A stretch of DNA of 6,265 bases from Methanobrevibacter sp. (GTDB taxonomy: Archaea; Methanobacteriota; Methanobacteria; Methanobacteriales; Methanobacteriaceae): contig WRCI01000102.1 in NCBI GenBank assembly GCA_009784145.1, forward strand, positions 1 to 6,265. Reading direction: 5' to 3'. How positions within the stretch are numbered: the first letter of the stretch is position 1; the number at the start of each line of letters is the position of its first letter. This document shows, piece by piece, positions 1-5,828 of this stretch. The position numbers and the translations under genes were made by a program. Below the pieces are notes generated by a model, which had not been told where the DNA came from, did not search any database, and saw only the letters and a list, made by a program, of their open reading frames with translations.

Positions 1-1674
1 GATACTATTCTTGATGGTGAAGGTTTATATAGTTTCTTTACTATAGCTAATGGAGTTACTGTTAATATTTATGGAATAGTATTCACAAATGGAAGATCAA
101 CAGGAAATGGTGGTGCAATATCTTCAGAAAGAGGATTTTGTAATTTAAAGGATGTTGCTTTTATAAATTGTAATAGTGATAGTAATGGTGGTGCAATATT
201 TGCTAGAAATGCTAATAATTGGTCTTTTGTCAATGTTGTCTTTGAAAACTGTAATGCTAAGGGTAATGGTGGTGTTATTTATGCTGATACTTGTAATATT
301 TGGTCATTTGTGAATGTTACTTTTTTAAATTCTGCTGCTGGTGGTGTTGGTGGAGCTATTTATAGTACTGGTTCTGAAAATTGGTATTTTAATAGTACTG
401 AGTTTGTAAATTGTGTTAGTAGTGGTGGCAGTGATGTTATTGCTGGTGGGAGTTCTAATACTTGGTCATTTACAAATGTTAGTCATGTTACTAAAATTGT
501 TGCTAATGAAATTAATAGTATTTATGGACAAAATGTTGTTTTAACTGCTACTTTAACTTCTAATGGCAAAGGTTTAAGTAATAACTTAGTGTATTTCTAT
601 GTAAATGGTCAGCTTGTTGGCACAAATAGGACTGGAGCTAATGGTGTAGCTACTTATACATATAGGCCTAATGTTGCTAATGCTATGTGGTATGCTTACT
701 ATAATGGCACTGATAATTTGGGCATTACTTATAAAGCTTCTTCAAGTTCTAATCTTATTTTCTTTATTGATAAAATAGATACTATTCATACTCTTAGTAA
801 TATTGTTGCTTCTCAGGGTCAAACTGTTGTTTTAACTACTACTCTTAGTCATAATAGTGGACCATTAGCTAATCAACTTGTTTCATTCTTTGTTAATAAT
901 GTATTTATTGGAAATGCTATTACTGATGGTAATGGTGTAGCTAGGTTCAATTATCGTGGTAGTGCAGGTAATTATATTTGGACTGCAAGTTATTATGGTA
1001 ATGAATTTTATAAATCAACTCTTGGTGTAGCTAATCTCTTTATTAATAAAATAGTCACTAAAGTTTCTCTTTCTAGAAATAATATTAAATGTACTTATGG
1101 TAAGAATGTTATTTTGAGTGCTACTTTACATGATTCTAATGGTAAAATTCTTGCTAACAAGGTTATTGATTTATTTTTCAACGGCATAAAAGTAGGAACT
1201 TCTAGAACTGATAATAAAGGTTTTGTTGCTTTTTCTTATAAAGTTTCCCTAACTGGTATTTTACTTTTTAGCTTTAGATATGCTGGAGATAGTGAGTATG
1301 TTTCAAGTTCTGCTAATATGGGATTAGATGTTAAAAGGCATTCTAATGTTGTAATCAATAACAAAGTTAAAAGATCTAAAAGTTCTTCTACTTTAAGTTC
1401 TTCTATTAAAAATAATGGACCAAATGCATTGACTGGTAAAATTACTTATAAATTTGCTAAAGGGGTAAATCCTGTTAAAGTCACTGGTAACTTAGGTAAA
1501 TTCAAATTAAATAAAAAATCAAGAACAATCACCTTTGACATTAAAGACCTTAATAGAGGTACTAGGTCAGTTAAATTTATTATAACAATTAATGCTAATG
1601 TAAAAGGTAAGAGATTTGTTACTAACAAGGTTACTAGTAAAAATACGCTCAGTGTTAGATTATCAAATAAATGA
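1..1674 (+). CDS. Adhesin-like surface protein, 3' part (beta-helix repeats, Ig-like domains, DUF11-like C-terminus)
   Basis: The frame is open from base 1 to the TGA at 1672-1674 (557 visible codons), so the start and any signal peptide lie upstream. Residues 1-162 form a parallel beta-helix region. It opens with TILDG and carries NGGAI-type turns about every 27 residues, as in methanogen adhesin-like and Pmp-type proteins. Three Ig-like domains follow at about 163-257, 260-350 and 351-446. Each has the pattern YGQ/KNVxLxATL ... VxFFVNG ... G(T/N)xxTDxNGVAxFxY ... YxG. Residues 447-557 are Lys/Arg-rich and resemble a DUF11 domain (IKNNGPN ... LNRGTRSVKF). There is no C-terminal membrane helix, sortase-like motif or pseudomurein-binding repeat, so attachment is unexplained; charge interaction with the wall is a guess. 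N-x-S/T sequons are frequent, which fits an exported glycoprotein. The likely role is adhesion to cells or surfaces. Ligand and full length are unknown. Class is confident, function inferred. Confidence 0.88.
   Translation, partial: DTILDGEGLYSFFTIANGVTVNIYGIVFTNGRSTGNGGAISSERGFCNLKDVAFINCNSDSNGGAIFARNANNWSFVNVVFENCNAKGNGGVIYADTCNIWSFVNVTFLNSAAGGVGGAIYSTGSENWYFNSTEFVNCVSSGGSDVIAGGSSNTWSFTNVSHVTKIVANEINSIYGQNVVLTATLTSNGKGLSNNLVYFYVNGQLVGTNRTGANGVATYTYRPNVANAMWYAYYNGTDNLGITYKASSSSNLIFFIDKIDTIHTLSNIVASQGQTVVLTTTLSHNSGPLANQLVSFFVNNVFIGNAITDGNGVARFNYRGSAGNYIWTASYYGNEFYKSTLGVANLFINKIVTKVSLSRNNIKCTYGKNVILSATLHDSNGKILANKVIDLFFNGIKVGTSRTDNKGFVAFSYKVSLTGILLFSFRYAGDSEYVSSSANMGLDVKRHSNVVINNKVKRSKSSSTLSSSIKNNGPNALTGKITYKFAKGVNPVKVTGNLGKFKLNKKSRTITFDIKDLNRGTRSVKFIITINANVKGKRFVTNKVTSKNTLSVRLSNK
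106..486 (+). repeat. Beta-helix coding repeats, 78-81 bp period
   Basis: Five in-frame units start at 106, 184, 265, 346 and 427, spaced 78, 81, 81 and 81 bp (26-27 residues). Each begins with an NGGAI-like turn and most contain a W-S-F-x-N-V strand. Trp is at residues 74, 101, 128 and 155, exactly 27 apart, with Cys47 in the equivalent place of the first unit. The position before the turn reads NC at Cys57, Cys84 and Cys138, and Ser111 fills the missing rung. The last unit runs directly into the first Ig-like domain. Confidence 0.8.
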
Positions 1675-1677
1675 TTT

Positions 1678-1708
1678 TTAGTTAAAATAAGATTCTTAGT
1701 TAAAATAA
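1678..1708 (+). repeat. Direct repeat TTAGTTAAAATAA, two copies
   Basis: A 13-bp sequence is repeated exactly at 1678-1690 and 1696-1708, an 18-bp spacing, just after the adhesin stop. No function is apparent. It may be a short slippage duplication. Confidence 0.6.
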
Positions 1709-1722
1709 ATCATTGTTATATA

Positions 1723-1766
1723 AATTATTCTCTTAAGGAGAAATTAATTTTTTTTATTTATTTTTT
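1723..1766 (+). terminator. Probable terminator of the adhesin gene
   Basis: About 50 bases after the adhesin stop there is a hairpin: TTCTC (1728-1732) pairs with GAGAA (1738-1742), with outer AATTA/TAATT pairing across a 2-nt bulge. It runs directly into T8 (1748-1755) and further T-tracts to 1766. Archaeal termination depends mainly on oligo-T, which is clear here; the hairpin is an extra. Confidence 0.5.
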
Positions 1767-1773
1767 CATCTTC

Positions 1774-1789
1774 TCAAAAACTTTAAATA
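1774..1789 (+). promoter_or_regulatory. Possible archaeal promoter (BRE + TATA) in the adhesin-rps3ae spacer
   Basis: An A-rich stretch CTCAAAAAC resembling a TFB-recognition element lies directly before TTTAAATA (1782-1789), a plausible TATA box. Initiation about 25 bases downstream would fall near 1811, at the beginning of the structured stretch. The background is AT-rich, so chance matches are expected; the adjacent BRE-like tract and structured sequence are what single this one out. Confidence 0.35.
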
Positions 1790-1810
1790 GGATAAACTTA
1801 AAAGATATAT

Positions 1811-1956
1811 TAACCTTTATGGGCGGGTTTTAAAGTATTTTAAAACTTTATTATAAGCAATTTTTATTAGTATTTGGATTGAGTCCAATATCAGATTTGC
1901 GAATTAGCTAATTTTAGAGTTAGTGTGCTAATTTGGTTTGATTTTTATTGTTTTTA
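1811..1956 (+). ncRNA. Candidate structured non-coding RNA or rps3ae leader segment
   Basis: This stretch is less AT-extreme than its surroundings and contains several potential stems in a row: AACC/GGTT (1812-1815 with 1826-1829), TAAAGT/ACTTTA (1831-1836 with 1845-1850), a bulged TATTTGGA/TCCAATA hairpin with loop TTGAG (1871-1890), and AATTAGC/GCTAATT (1902-1908 with 1927-1933). It follows a promoter-like element and ends in oligo-T-rich sequence (1936-1956). No tRNA, C/D-box or H/ACA-box motifs were found, so no known family is assigned. It may instead be untranslated leader of rps3ae or plain spacer. Confidence 0.25.
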
Positions 1957-1970
1957 TAATTATTATAGAT

Positions 1971-2060
1971 AATTTTATCTAATTTTATATAGTTTTATAT
2001 AATCTTATATAGCTTTATATAACTTTATATAGTTTTATCTAATTTTATATAATCTTATAT
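1971..2060 (+). repeat. 10-bp tandem array, nine units, each a TATA-box-like core
   Basis: Nine contiguous 10-bp units follow the consensus A(A/G)TTTTATAT with no change of phase. Read with the first base of the next unit, they give TTTATATA at 1984, 1994, 2014, 2024 and 2044, CTTATATA at 2004 and 2054, and TTTATCTA at 1974 and 2034. TTTATATA is a consensus-like TATA box for methanogens. The array lies 236-325 bp upstream of rps3ae. It is either promoter-related or a slippage-derived minisatellite. Confidence 0.85.
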
Positions 2061-2172
2061 AATTTATTAAGGTTTTTATAAATAATTTTATAATTTTAAT
2101 ATATTTTATTTAAATTAATATATAAAAAATATAATATATTATAAATATTTATTATAAAAATTAACTAAAAAA

Positions 2173-2244
2173 TATAATTTAAAATACAATTTAACATATT
2201 ATTTAAAATGTAACTTAAAATATAATTTAAAATATTATTTATTA
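2173..2244 (+). repeat. 12-bp tandem array, six units
   Basis: Six contiguous 12-bp units match TATAATTTAAAA: 2173 and 2221 exactly, 2185 as TACAATTTAACA, 2197 as TATTATTTAAAA, 2209 as TGTAACTTAAAA, and 2233 as a degenerate copy. The array ends about 50 bp before the rps3ae start. It probably lies within the promoter or 5' leader; the TTTAAA cores could serve as weak TATA-like or bending elements. Confidence 0.8.
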
Positions 2245-2282
2245 AAATTACAAGAAAAAGGAATTAAATAAAAGATTAAAAA

Positions 2283-2291
2283 GGAAGTGAT
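2283..2291 (+). promoter_or_regulatory. Shine-Dalgarno site of rps3ae
   Basis: GGAAGTGAT differs by one base from GGAGGTGAT, the complement of the archaeal 16S 3' end, and sits four bases before ATG 2296. An in-frame GTG at 2287 lies inside this site, so it cannot be the start; ATG 2296 is chosen. Confidence 0.8.
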
Positions 2292-2295
2292 ATAT

Positions 2296-2874
2296 ATGGC
2301 AAAGGCAAAAAGACGAAGAGTACGTGACACATGGAAAGAAAAATCTTGGTATACTATTAAAACTCCAGTAGCTTTTGGAGATAAAGAAATAGGAGATACT
2401 CCATCAAGAGATCCTGATTTTTTAATAGGCAGAGGAGTAGAAGTCACAATGAGAGAATTAACAGGTGATTTCTCTAAACAATACATAAAATTAAAATTTG
2501 AAGTTGATAATGTAGCTGGAGATATAGCTAATACTAAATTCACAGGACATAAAGTAACTACTGATTATGTTAGAAGTATGATTAGAAGAGGAACCAGTAG
2601 AATTGATACTCATGTATATATTAAGACTAAAGATGATTATAAAATGAAACTTCATGTTTTAGCTATAACCACAAGAAGATCTAAATCTTCTCAACAAAAA
2701 TTCATGAGAGAAACTATTCATGATTTGGTTGAAAAATTAGCAAGTGAAAGAAGCTTTGAAGATGTTATTGAAACATCTGTTAATGGAAGAATGGCTTCTG
2801 AAATTTATCATAAAGCTAAAAAGATTTATCCTCTTAAGAGAGTGGAAATTATTAAAAGTAAAGTTTTAGATTAA
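2296..2874 (+). CDS. rps3ae: 30S ribosomal protein S3Ae (eS1)
   Basis: This 192-residue protein is the archaeal/eukaryotic ribosomal protein S3Ae (eS1), a small-subunit protein absent from bacteria. The N-terminus MAKAKRRRVRDTWKEKSWY is basic and typical. The core contains RELTGDFSKQYIKLKF (53-68), the conserved FTGHKVTTDYVRS (82-94) with RRGTSRID (97-104), TRRSKSSQQKFMRETI (126-141) and IYPLKRVE (177-184), ending KVLD. Length matches the family (roughly 190-220 residues). The start at ATG 2296 is fixed by the Shine-Dalgarno site directly before it. The gene stands alone here: a 620-bp repeat-rich spacer separates it from the adhesin gene, and the next gene is convergent. The long spacer suggests its own promoter, which I cannot place uniquely among many TATA-like sequences. 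No key residues appear missing. Identification is very secure and marks the organism as an archaeon. Confidence 0.97.
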   Translation: MAKAKRRRVRDTWKEKSWYTIKTPVAFGDKEIGDTPSRDPDFLIGRGVEVTMRELTGDFSKQYIKLKFEVDNVAGDIANTKFTGHKVTTDYVRSMIRRGTSRIDTHVYIKTKDDYKMKLHVLAITTRRSKSSQQKFMRETIHDLVEKLASERSFEDVIETSVNGRMASEIYHKAKKIYPLKRVEIIKSKVLD

Positions 2875-2881
2875 TCTGAAA

Positions 2882-2916
2882 CTTTTTTATTTTATTTATT
2901 TTTTTATTAATTTTTA
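2882..2916 (+). terminator. Oligo-T terminator of rps3ae
   Basis: Starting 7 bases after the rps3ae stop, several T-tracts (T6, T4, T7, T5) follow in 35 bases. This fits hairpin-independent archaeal termination. The rest of the 157-bp convergent spacer up to 3031 is AT-rich with no other clear element. Confidence 0.5.
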
Positions 2917-3019
2917 TATATATTCTATTTATTTTATCTATTTAACTTATTATCACTTTAACTTACTTTTTATCTTAGCTTATTAATTATTTTGATTTAT
3001 TAATAGTATTTTTACTTAG

Positions 3020-3025
3020 AAAAAA
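3020..3025 (-). terminator. Possible weak terminator of the glycosyltransferase gene
   Basis: On the minus strand there is a T6 tract 6 bases after the TAA stop of the glycosyltransferase, with a further T5 slightly downstream. In so AT-rich a spacer this is suggestive only. Confidence 0.3.
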
Positions 3026-3031
3026 TAGACT

Positions 3032-4129
3032 TTATTTATTTTTAGCTTCATCTATTATGATTTTACTTATTTTTTCATTAGATAAAAGAATTTGTTTACT
3101 GTATTCTTTTGCTTTATTTTTCATTTCATCTAAATTAGTTATAGATTCTTCTATTTTATTATTCAATTCATCTATGCTTGATTCAACCACAGCTCCAGAG
3201 AAGATTCCTGCCATATTATGATATCTTCCCCATTTTACTCTTGTTAAAGCTATAGTTGGAAGTTCACATGCCATAGCTTCTTGAATCATAACTCCATCGT
3301 CTGTTAAAATAGCTAAATCTATTAATTCATAAAGATCTTTTATCCAATCAATATATCCTAAGTAGATAATTTTACTTTCCTCGATTAAGTCTAAATACTC
3401 TTCTTCTAATGGAATTCCAACTAATAATAAATTGTATTTATCAGATAAATCAGATAATTCAGGATTTGATGCATTAGATATAGCTTTCACCATAAGTTCA
3501 AATAAAGAAGAACCTGAAGAAAATAGAATACTTGGTTTATTTTCATCAAAAAGATTTTTTTCATTTTTGATATTTTTTTTAGATATTTCCTTTAATTTTG
3601 CTAATGCTTTGGTTTTATCCCCATCTGTAATTCCAGATGTTAAAGGGTAAAATGATTTATGTACATTTTTAGGAATGTTTTTTGACCTGAACAAATCAAT
3701 TTCAGGAAAAGCTATACATGTATTTAGTCGTGTACAGACTTTTGTATCTGTAGGAGTGTTAATAACACCTACAGCAGGGATTTTAGCTAATTTAGCACCT
3801 ACACAACCAACAACAGCACCACCACCTATAATACCAACTACAACATCCACTTTTAATTTTTTTATTAATTTTCTAGCTTCAATAGATGCTTTAATTGTTT
3901 TAAAGCCAGCTTTGATTGTAGCTAGTTTAGTAGCTGCATGACCTCCTGCTTGAGGTATTGATATTTTATGCCAATTGTAACTATTTTTTTTAAAAATTAA
4001 TCCTGGTGCATCATAATCAAGAGCAATTTCACAATGAATTCCTTTTTTTTCTAAAGAACGAATAATATTCAATGCAATAACTGCATCTCCACCTAATCCT
4101 CTTCCAGTTATAACAAGTAATGCTTTCAT
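3032..4129 (-). CDS. MurG-like GT-B glycosyltransferase
   Basis: This 365-residue protein has the layout of GT-B glycosyltransferases of the MurG/GT28 type. The N-terminal lobe begins with a strand and Gly-rich loop, ITGRGLGGD (7-15). VGIIGGGAVVGCVGAKLAKIPAVGV (98-122) followed by NTPTD corresponds to MurG's GGYPSGP...HEQNA region. The C-terminal lobe begins FSSGSS (203-208). It then has YLGYIDWIKDLYELIDLAILTDDG (256-279) and IQEAMACELP (282-291), where Glu284 matches the Glu that binds the nucleotide ribose in MurG. The His of MurG's GGTGGH loop is replaced by Asp15. No signal peptide or membrane helix is seen, so it is probably a cytoplasmic or membrane-surface enzyme. Transfer of a UDP-activated sugar in cell-wall or surface-glycan synthesis is likely; substrate and a pseudomurein role are inference. 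No clear Shine-Dalgarno precedes ATG 4129. The 257-bp repeat spacer leaves an operon with the acyltransferase uncertain. Confidence 0.8.
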   Translation of the reverse strand: MKALLVITGRGLGGDAVIALNIIRSLEKKGIHCEIALDYDAPGLIFKKNSYNWHKISIPQAGGHAATKLATIKAGFKTIKASIEARKLIKKLKVDVVVGIIGGGAVVGCVGAKLAKIPAVGVINTPTDTKVCTRLNTCIAFPEIDLFRSKNIPKNVHKSFYPLTSGITDGDKTKALAKLKEISKKNIKNEKNLFDENKPSILFSSGSSLFELMVKAISNASNPELSDLSDKYNLLLVGIPLEEEYLDLIEESKIIYLGYIDWIKDLYELIDLAILTDDGVMIQEAMACELPTIALTRVKWGRYHNMAGIFSGAVVESSIDELNNKIEESITNLDEMKNKAKEYSKQILLSNEKISKIIIDEAKNK

Positions 4130-4192
4130 GTTATTTGACTCTTCATTTCTCTTTATTTCTCTTTTTTTCTATCTATTTTTCTTTATTTTTTG

Positions 4193-4344
4193 TTTGCTTA
4201 TCTATTTTTTGCTTGTTTATCTATTTTTTGTTTGCTTATCTATTTTTTGTTTGCTTATCTATTTTTTGTTTGCTTATCTATTTTTTGGTCGCTTATCTAT
4301 TTTTTGCTTGTTTATCTATTTTTTCTTTGTTTATCTATTCTTTG
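4193..4344. repeat. 19-bp tandem array, eight units
   Basis: Eight contiguous 19-bp units begin at 4193, 4212, 4231, 4250, 4269, 4288, 4307 and 4326, with plus-strand consensus TTTGCTTATCTATTTTTTG. Units at 4193, 4231, 4250 and 4269 are identical; the outer ones diverge, and a degenerate unit precedes (4174-4192). The array fills most of the 257-bp gap between the acyltransferase stop and the glycosyltransferase start. Both genes are on the minus strand, where the unit reads CAAAAAATAGATAAGCAAA. Because 19 is not a multiple of 3 and the plus-strand unit has no stop, all three plus frames stay open and encode Leu/Phe/Ile-rich nonsense. No spacers separate the units, so it is not a CRISPR. Confidence 0.9.
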
Positions 4345-4386
4345 CTCGTTTTTTTATATTAAATTCCAGTTAAAACAATTTTAAAC

Positions 4387-5463
4387 CTAACTTAAAACAA
4401 AATTTGAAATTGAATTAATAATTTTATTTACAATATTGGTTACAAAGTCTCTTGACAATATGAAGACAATTATAATAGTTACAAAAATGAGAAAAATAGA
4501 AGATAATACTATATTGTTTTTTATAATTAAACCAAAAGATGTTTTTAAAAACAAATTGACTGGATGTGTAAGAAAATTATGTAAAACGTATAGTGCTAAT
4601 GAATTAACACCAACTTTGGTTAAAAAGTTCTTTTTGTCACTTATTACATTGTTAAGTAAAATTATCATCATAAAACCAAATATAATAGTACCTAACTTAA
4701 TTATTATTCCATAAATATTACTAAGACCTAATTGTGCAAAACTTTGTTTATACATGAAAAACATATAGGGAACATTTGAGAAAACTAAGATTATAGCTAT
4801 AGACAATACAATAAGAAGAACCAATGGAATTAACTTGTTTTTGGAAAATGAGAAAATATATGCGAGTTTTTTACTAGTTGAATTTTTGTAGTAATATCCT
4901 AGTAAAAAGGAAGGTAACATGGTTAGTGTAATACAGAAAAGATAGTCTAAATGACTGTGTATGGCTATTAAACCAGCAATTAATGCAATAATTAAACTAA
5001 CCCAAAAGATATGTTTTATTTTTATTAATATCGGAAAGATTAATCTAATAATAAATAAAACAGCTAAATACCAAAGTGCTAAAAGTGGACTAAAAATTTG
5101 TATTTCTGAAAGGTTCTTACCCATCAATAAACTAATTGCTATCATTATCCCAGTGTTAATAATTGCAAAAATAATATAAGGAATTAATATTCTTTTAAAT
5201 GCTTTTTCAGAAGAATTAGAACCGATTTTAGTGAAATATCCACTAATAAAAAATAATAATGGCATATGAAAAATGTATATGAAGTTAAAAATATCAATAT
5301 AGAAATTAAAGTAAAAAAAAGAACCTAAGACATGACCAAAAACGACTAAGGTCATCGCCAGACCTCGTAAGTTATCATATTTAGCTATTCTTTGAGTTTT
5401 ATCAGAAGATTCAAAATTTTCAGTTGATATTCTAGATTTCACTTCATTTGTTTCTGTAATCAT
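4387..5463 (-). CDS. Acyltransferase-3 family membrane protein (fucose 4-O-acetylase-like)
   Basis: This 358-residue, very hydrophobic protein has a hydrophilic N-terminus of about 28 residues and then roughly ten membrane helices. It carries the acyltransferase-3 signatures: YDNLRGLAMTLVVFGH (29-44), giving the Arg33-x10-His44 pair, and FHMPLLFFISGYF (65-77). KRILIPYI (90-97), LWYLAVLF (130-137) and LPSFLLGYYYK (183-193) follow, with ALYVLHNFLTHP near the C-terminus. The layout resembles COG3594-type O-acetylases. Members transfer acetyl or other acyl groups across or at the membrane to sugars or lipid-linked glycans; acylation of a surface polysaccharide or pseudomurein precursor is inferred. 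ATG 5463 is preceded on the minus strand by AGGTG (5469-5473), five bases away. The size fits the family and the protein appears intact. It lies 257 bp upstream of the glycosyltransferase on the same strand and diverges from the hydrolase gene. Confidence 0.85.
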   Translation of the reverse strand: MITETNEVKSRISTENFESSDKTQRIAKYDNLRGLAMTLVVFGHVLGSFFYFNFYIDIFNFIYIFHMPLLFFISGYFTKIGSNSSEKAFKRILIPYIIFAIINTGIMIAISLLMGKNLSEIQIFSPLLALWYLAVLFIIRLIFPILIKIKHIFWVSLIIALIAGLIAIHSHLDYLFCITLTMLPSFLLGYYYKNSTSKKLAYIFSFSKNKLIPLVLLIVLSIAIILVFSNVPYMFFMYKQSFAQLGLSNIYGIIIKLGTIIFGFMMIILLNNVISDKKNFLTKVGVNSLALYVLHNFLTHPVNLFLKTSFGLIIKNNIVLSSIFLIFVTIIIVFILSRDFVTNIVNKIINSISNFVLS

Positions 5464-5468
5464 AATAA

Positions 5469-5473
5469 CACCT
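5469..5473 (-). promoter_or_regulatory. Shine-Dalgarno site of the acyltransferase gene
   Basis: On the minus strand AGGTG lies five bases before ATG 5463. It matches the core of GGAGGTGAT and supports this start. Confidence 0.6.
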
Positions 5474-5542
5474 ATTTTAAGGGAATTTAAACATTTTCAC
5501 GATGATTTAGATAGGATTTGATTTTTAAGTAAAATATTATAA

Positions 5543-5596
5543 TATATAAATTTTAAATAATATATAAATTTTAAATAATATATAAATTTTAAAAAT
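5543..5596 (-). repeat. 18-bp tandem array, three units with TATA boxes; likely acyltransferase promoter region
   Basis: Three contiguous 18-bp units (plus strand TATATAAATTTTAAATAA) occupy 5543-5560, 5561-5578 and 5579-5596; the first two are identical and the third differs at its end. On the minus strand each contains TTTATATA preceded by TTAAAA, a good archaeal TATA box with an A-rich upstream element. The copy nearest the gene (5543-5550) is 80 bp from ATG 5463, allowing a leader of about 55-60 bases. The promoter role is inferred from sequence and position. Confidence 0.6.
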
Positions 5597-5634
5597 AAAT
5601 ACATTTCTCTTAATTGGGATTTTTCATTAATCTT

Positions 5635-5669
5635 GGGAGGTTTCGAAAGTCATTACCTTCTGAACTCCC
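5635..5669. other. Relatively GC-rich imperfect hairpin in the divergent spacer
   Basis: GGGAG (5635-5639) pairs with CTCCC (5665-5669). After a 2-nt bulge, TTCG (5642-5645) pairs with TGAA (5661-5664, one G-T). After one mismatch, AAG (5647-5649) pairs with CTT (5657-5659) around a 7-nt loop. That is twelve pairs, far richer in G/C than the surroundings. The remaining spacer from 5670 to about 5800 shows no gene or repeat I can support. Confidence 0.4.
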
Positions 5670-5807
5670 TTTTCAGTACTTGTTTTATTTTTACTACAAT
5701 TTTAATATGTATTATGTTTTGTTTTCAGTGTTTTATAAATGTTTTTATTGTAATTATACAATCAACTCACCATGGCACACTTTTTCTTTTTTGGAAAATT
5801 TAATTAG

Positions 5808-5828
5808 AAATGAGAAAGAAACTCATTT
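5808..5828. promoter_or_regulatory. Inverted repeat over the hydrolase promoter, possible operator
   Basis: AAATGAG (5808-5814) and CTCATTT (5822-5828) form a perfect 7-bp inverted repeat around a 7-nt A-rich centre. The right arm covers the first three bases of the TATA box at 5826-5833, and the centre covers the TFB-recognition position. A dimeric regulator bound here would block the basal factors. The operator role is inference. Confidence 0.4.

Noticed and set aside
1446..1628. 60-codon minus-strand frame inside the adhesin gene
   Set aside because: It is a hydrophobic shadow of the Lys/Asn-rich adhesin C-terminus without initiation signals.
1871..1890. tRNA-like arm TTGGA-TTGAG-TCCAA
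   Set aside because: The loop is five bases, not seven, and no cloverleaf can be built from the flanks.
2287..2295. Upstream in-frame GTG start for rps3ae
   Set aside because: The GTG is part of the Shine-Dalgarno sequence GGAAGTGAT; ATG 2296 also gives the conserved N-terminus.
2235..2543. 102-codon minus-strand frame overlapping rps3ae
   Set aside because: It is antisense to a certain ribosomal gene, extends into the 12-bp repeat and has no start signals.
3432..3941. Plus-strand frames at 3432-3650 and 3675-3941
   Set aside because: They are antisense to the intact glycosyltransferase and have no independent support.
4193..4344. CRISPR-like repeat array
   Set aside because: The 19-bp units are directly contiguous with no unique spacers, and no cas genes are nearby.
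4120..4384. Three overlapping plus-strand reading frames coding Leu/Phe/Ile-rich, membrane-like peptides
   Set aside because: They result from the 19-bp repeat, which has no plus-strand stop and a period not divisible by three, so all three frames stay open and give the same nonsense peptide. No Shine-Dalgarno or promoter supports them.
4436..5179. Plus-strand frames at 4436-4714 and 4961-5179
   Set aside because: They lie antisense within the intact acyltransferase gene and have no recognisable domains.
5635..5669. tRNA T-arm, suggested by the TTCGA in GGTTTCGAAAG
   Set aside because: No acceptor, D or anticodon stems surround it, and the pairing does not match a 5-bp stem with a 7-base loop.
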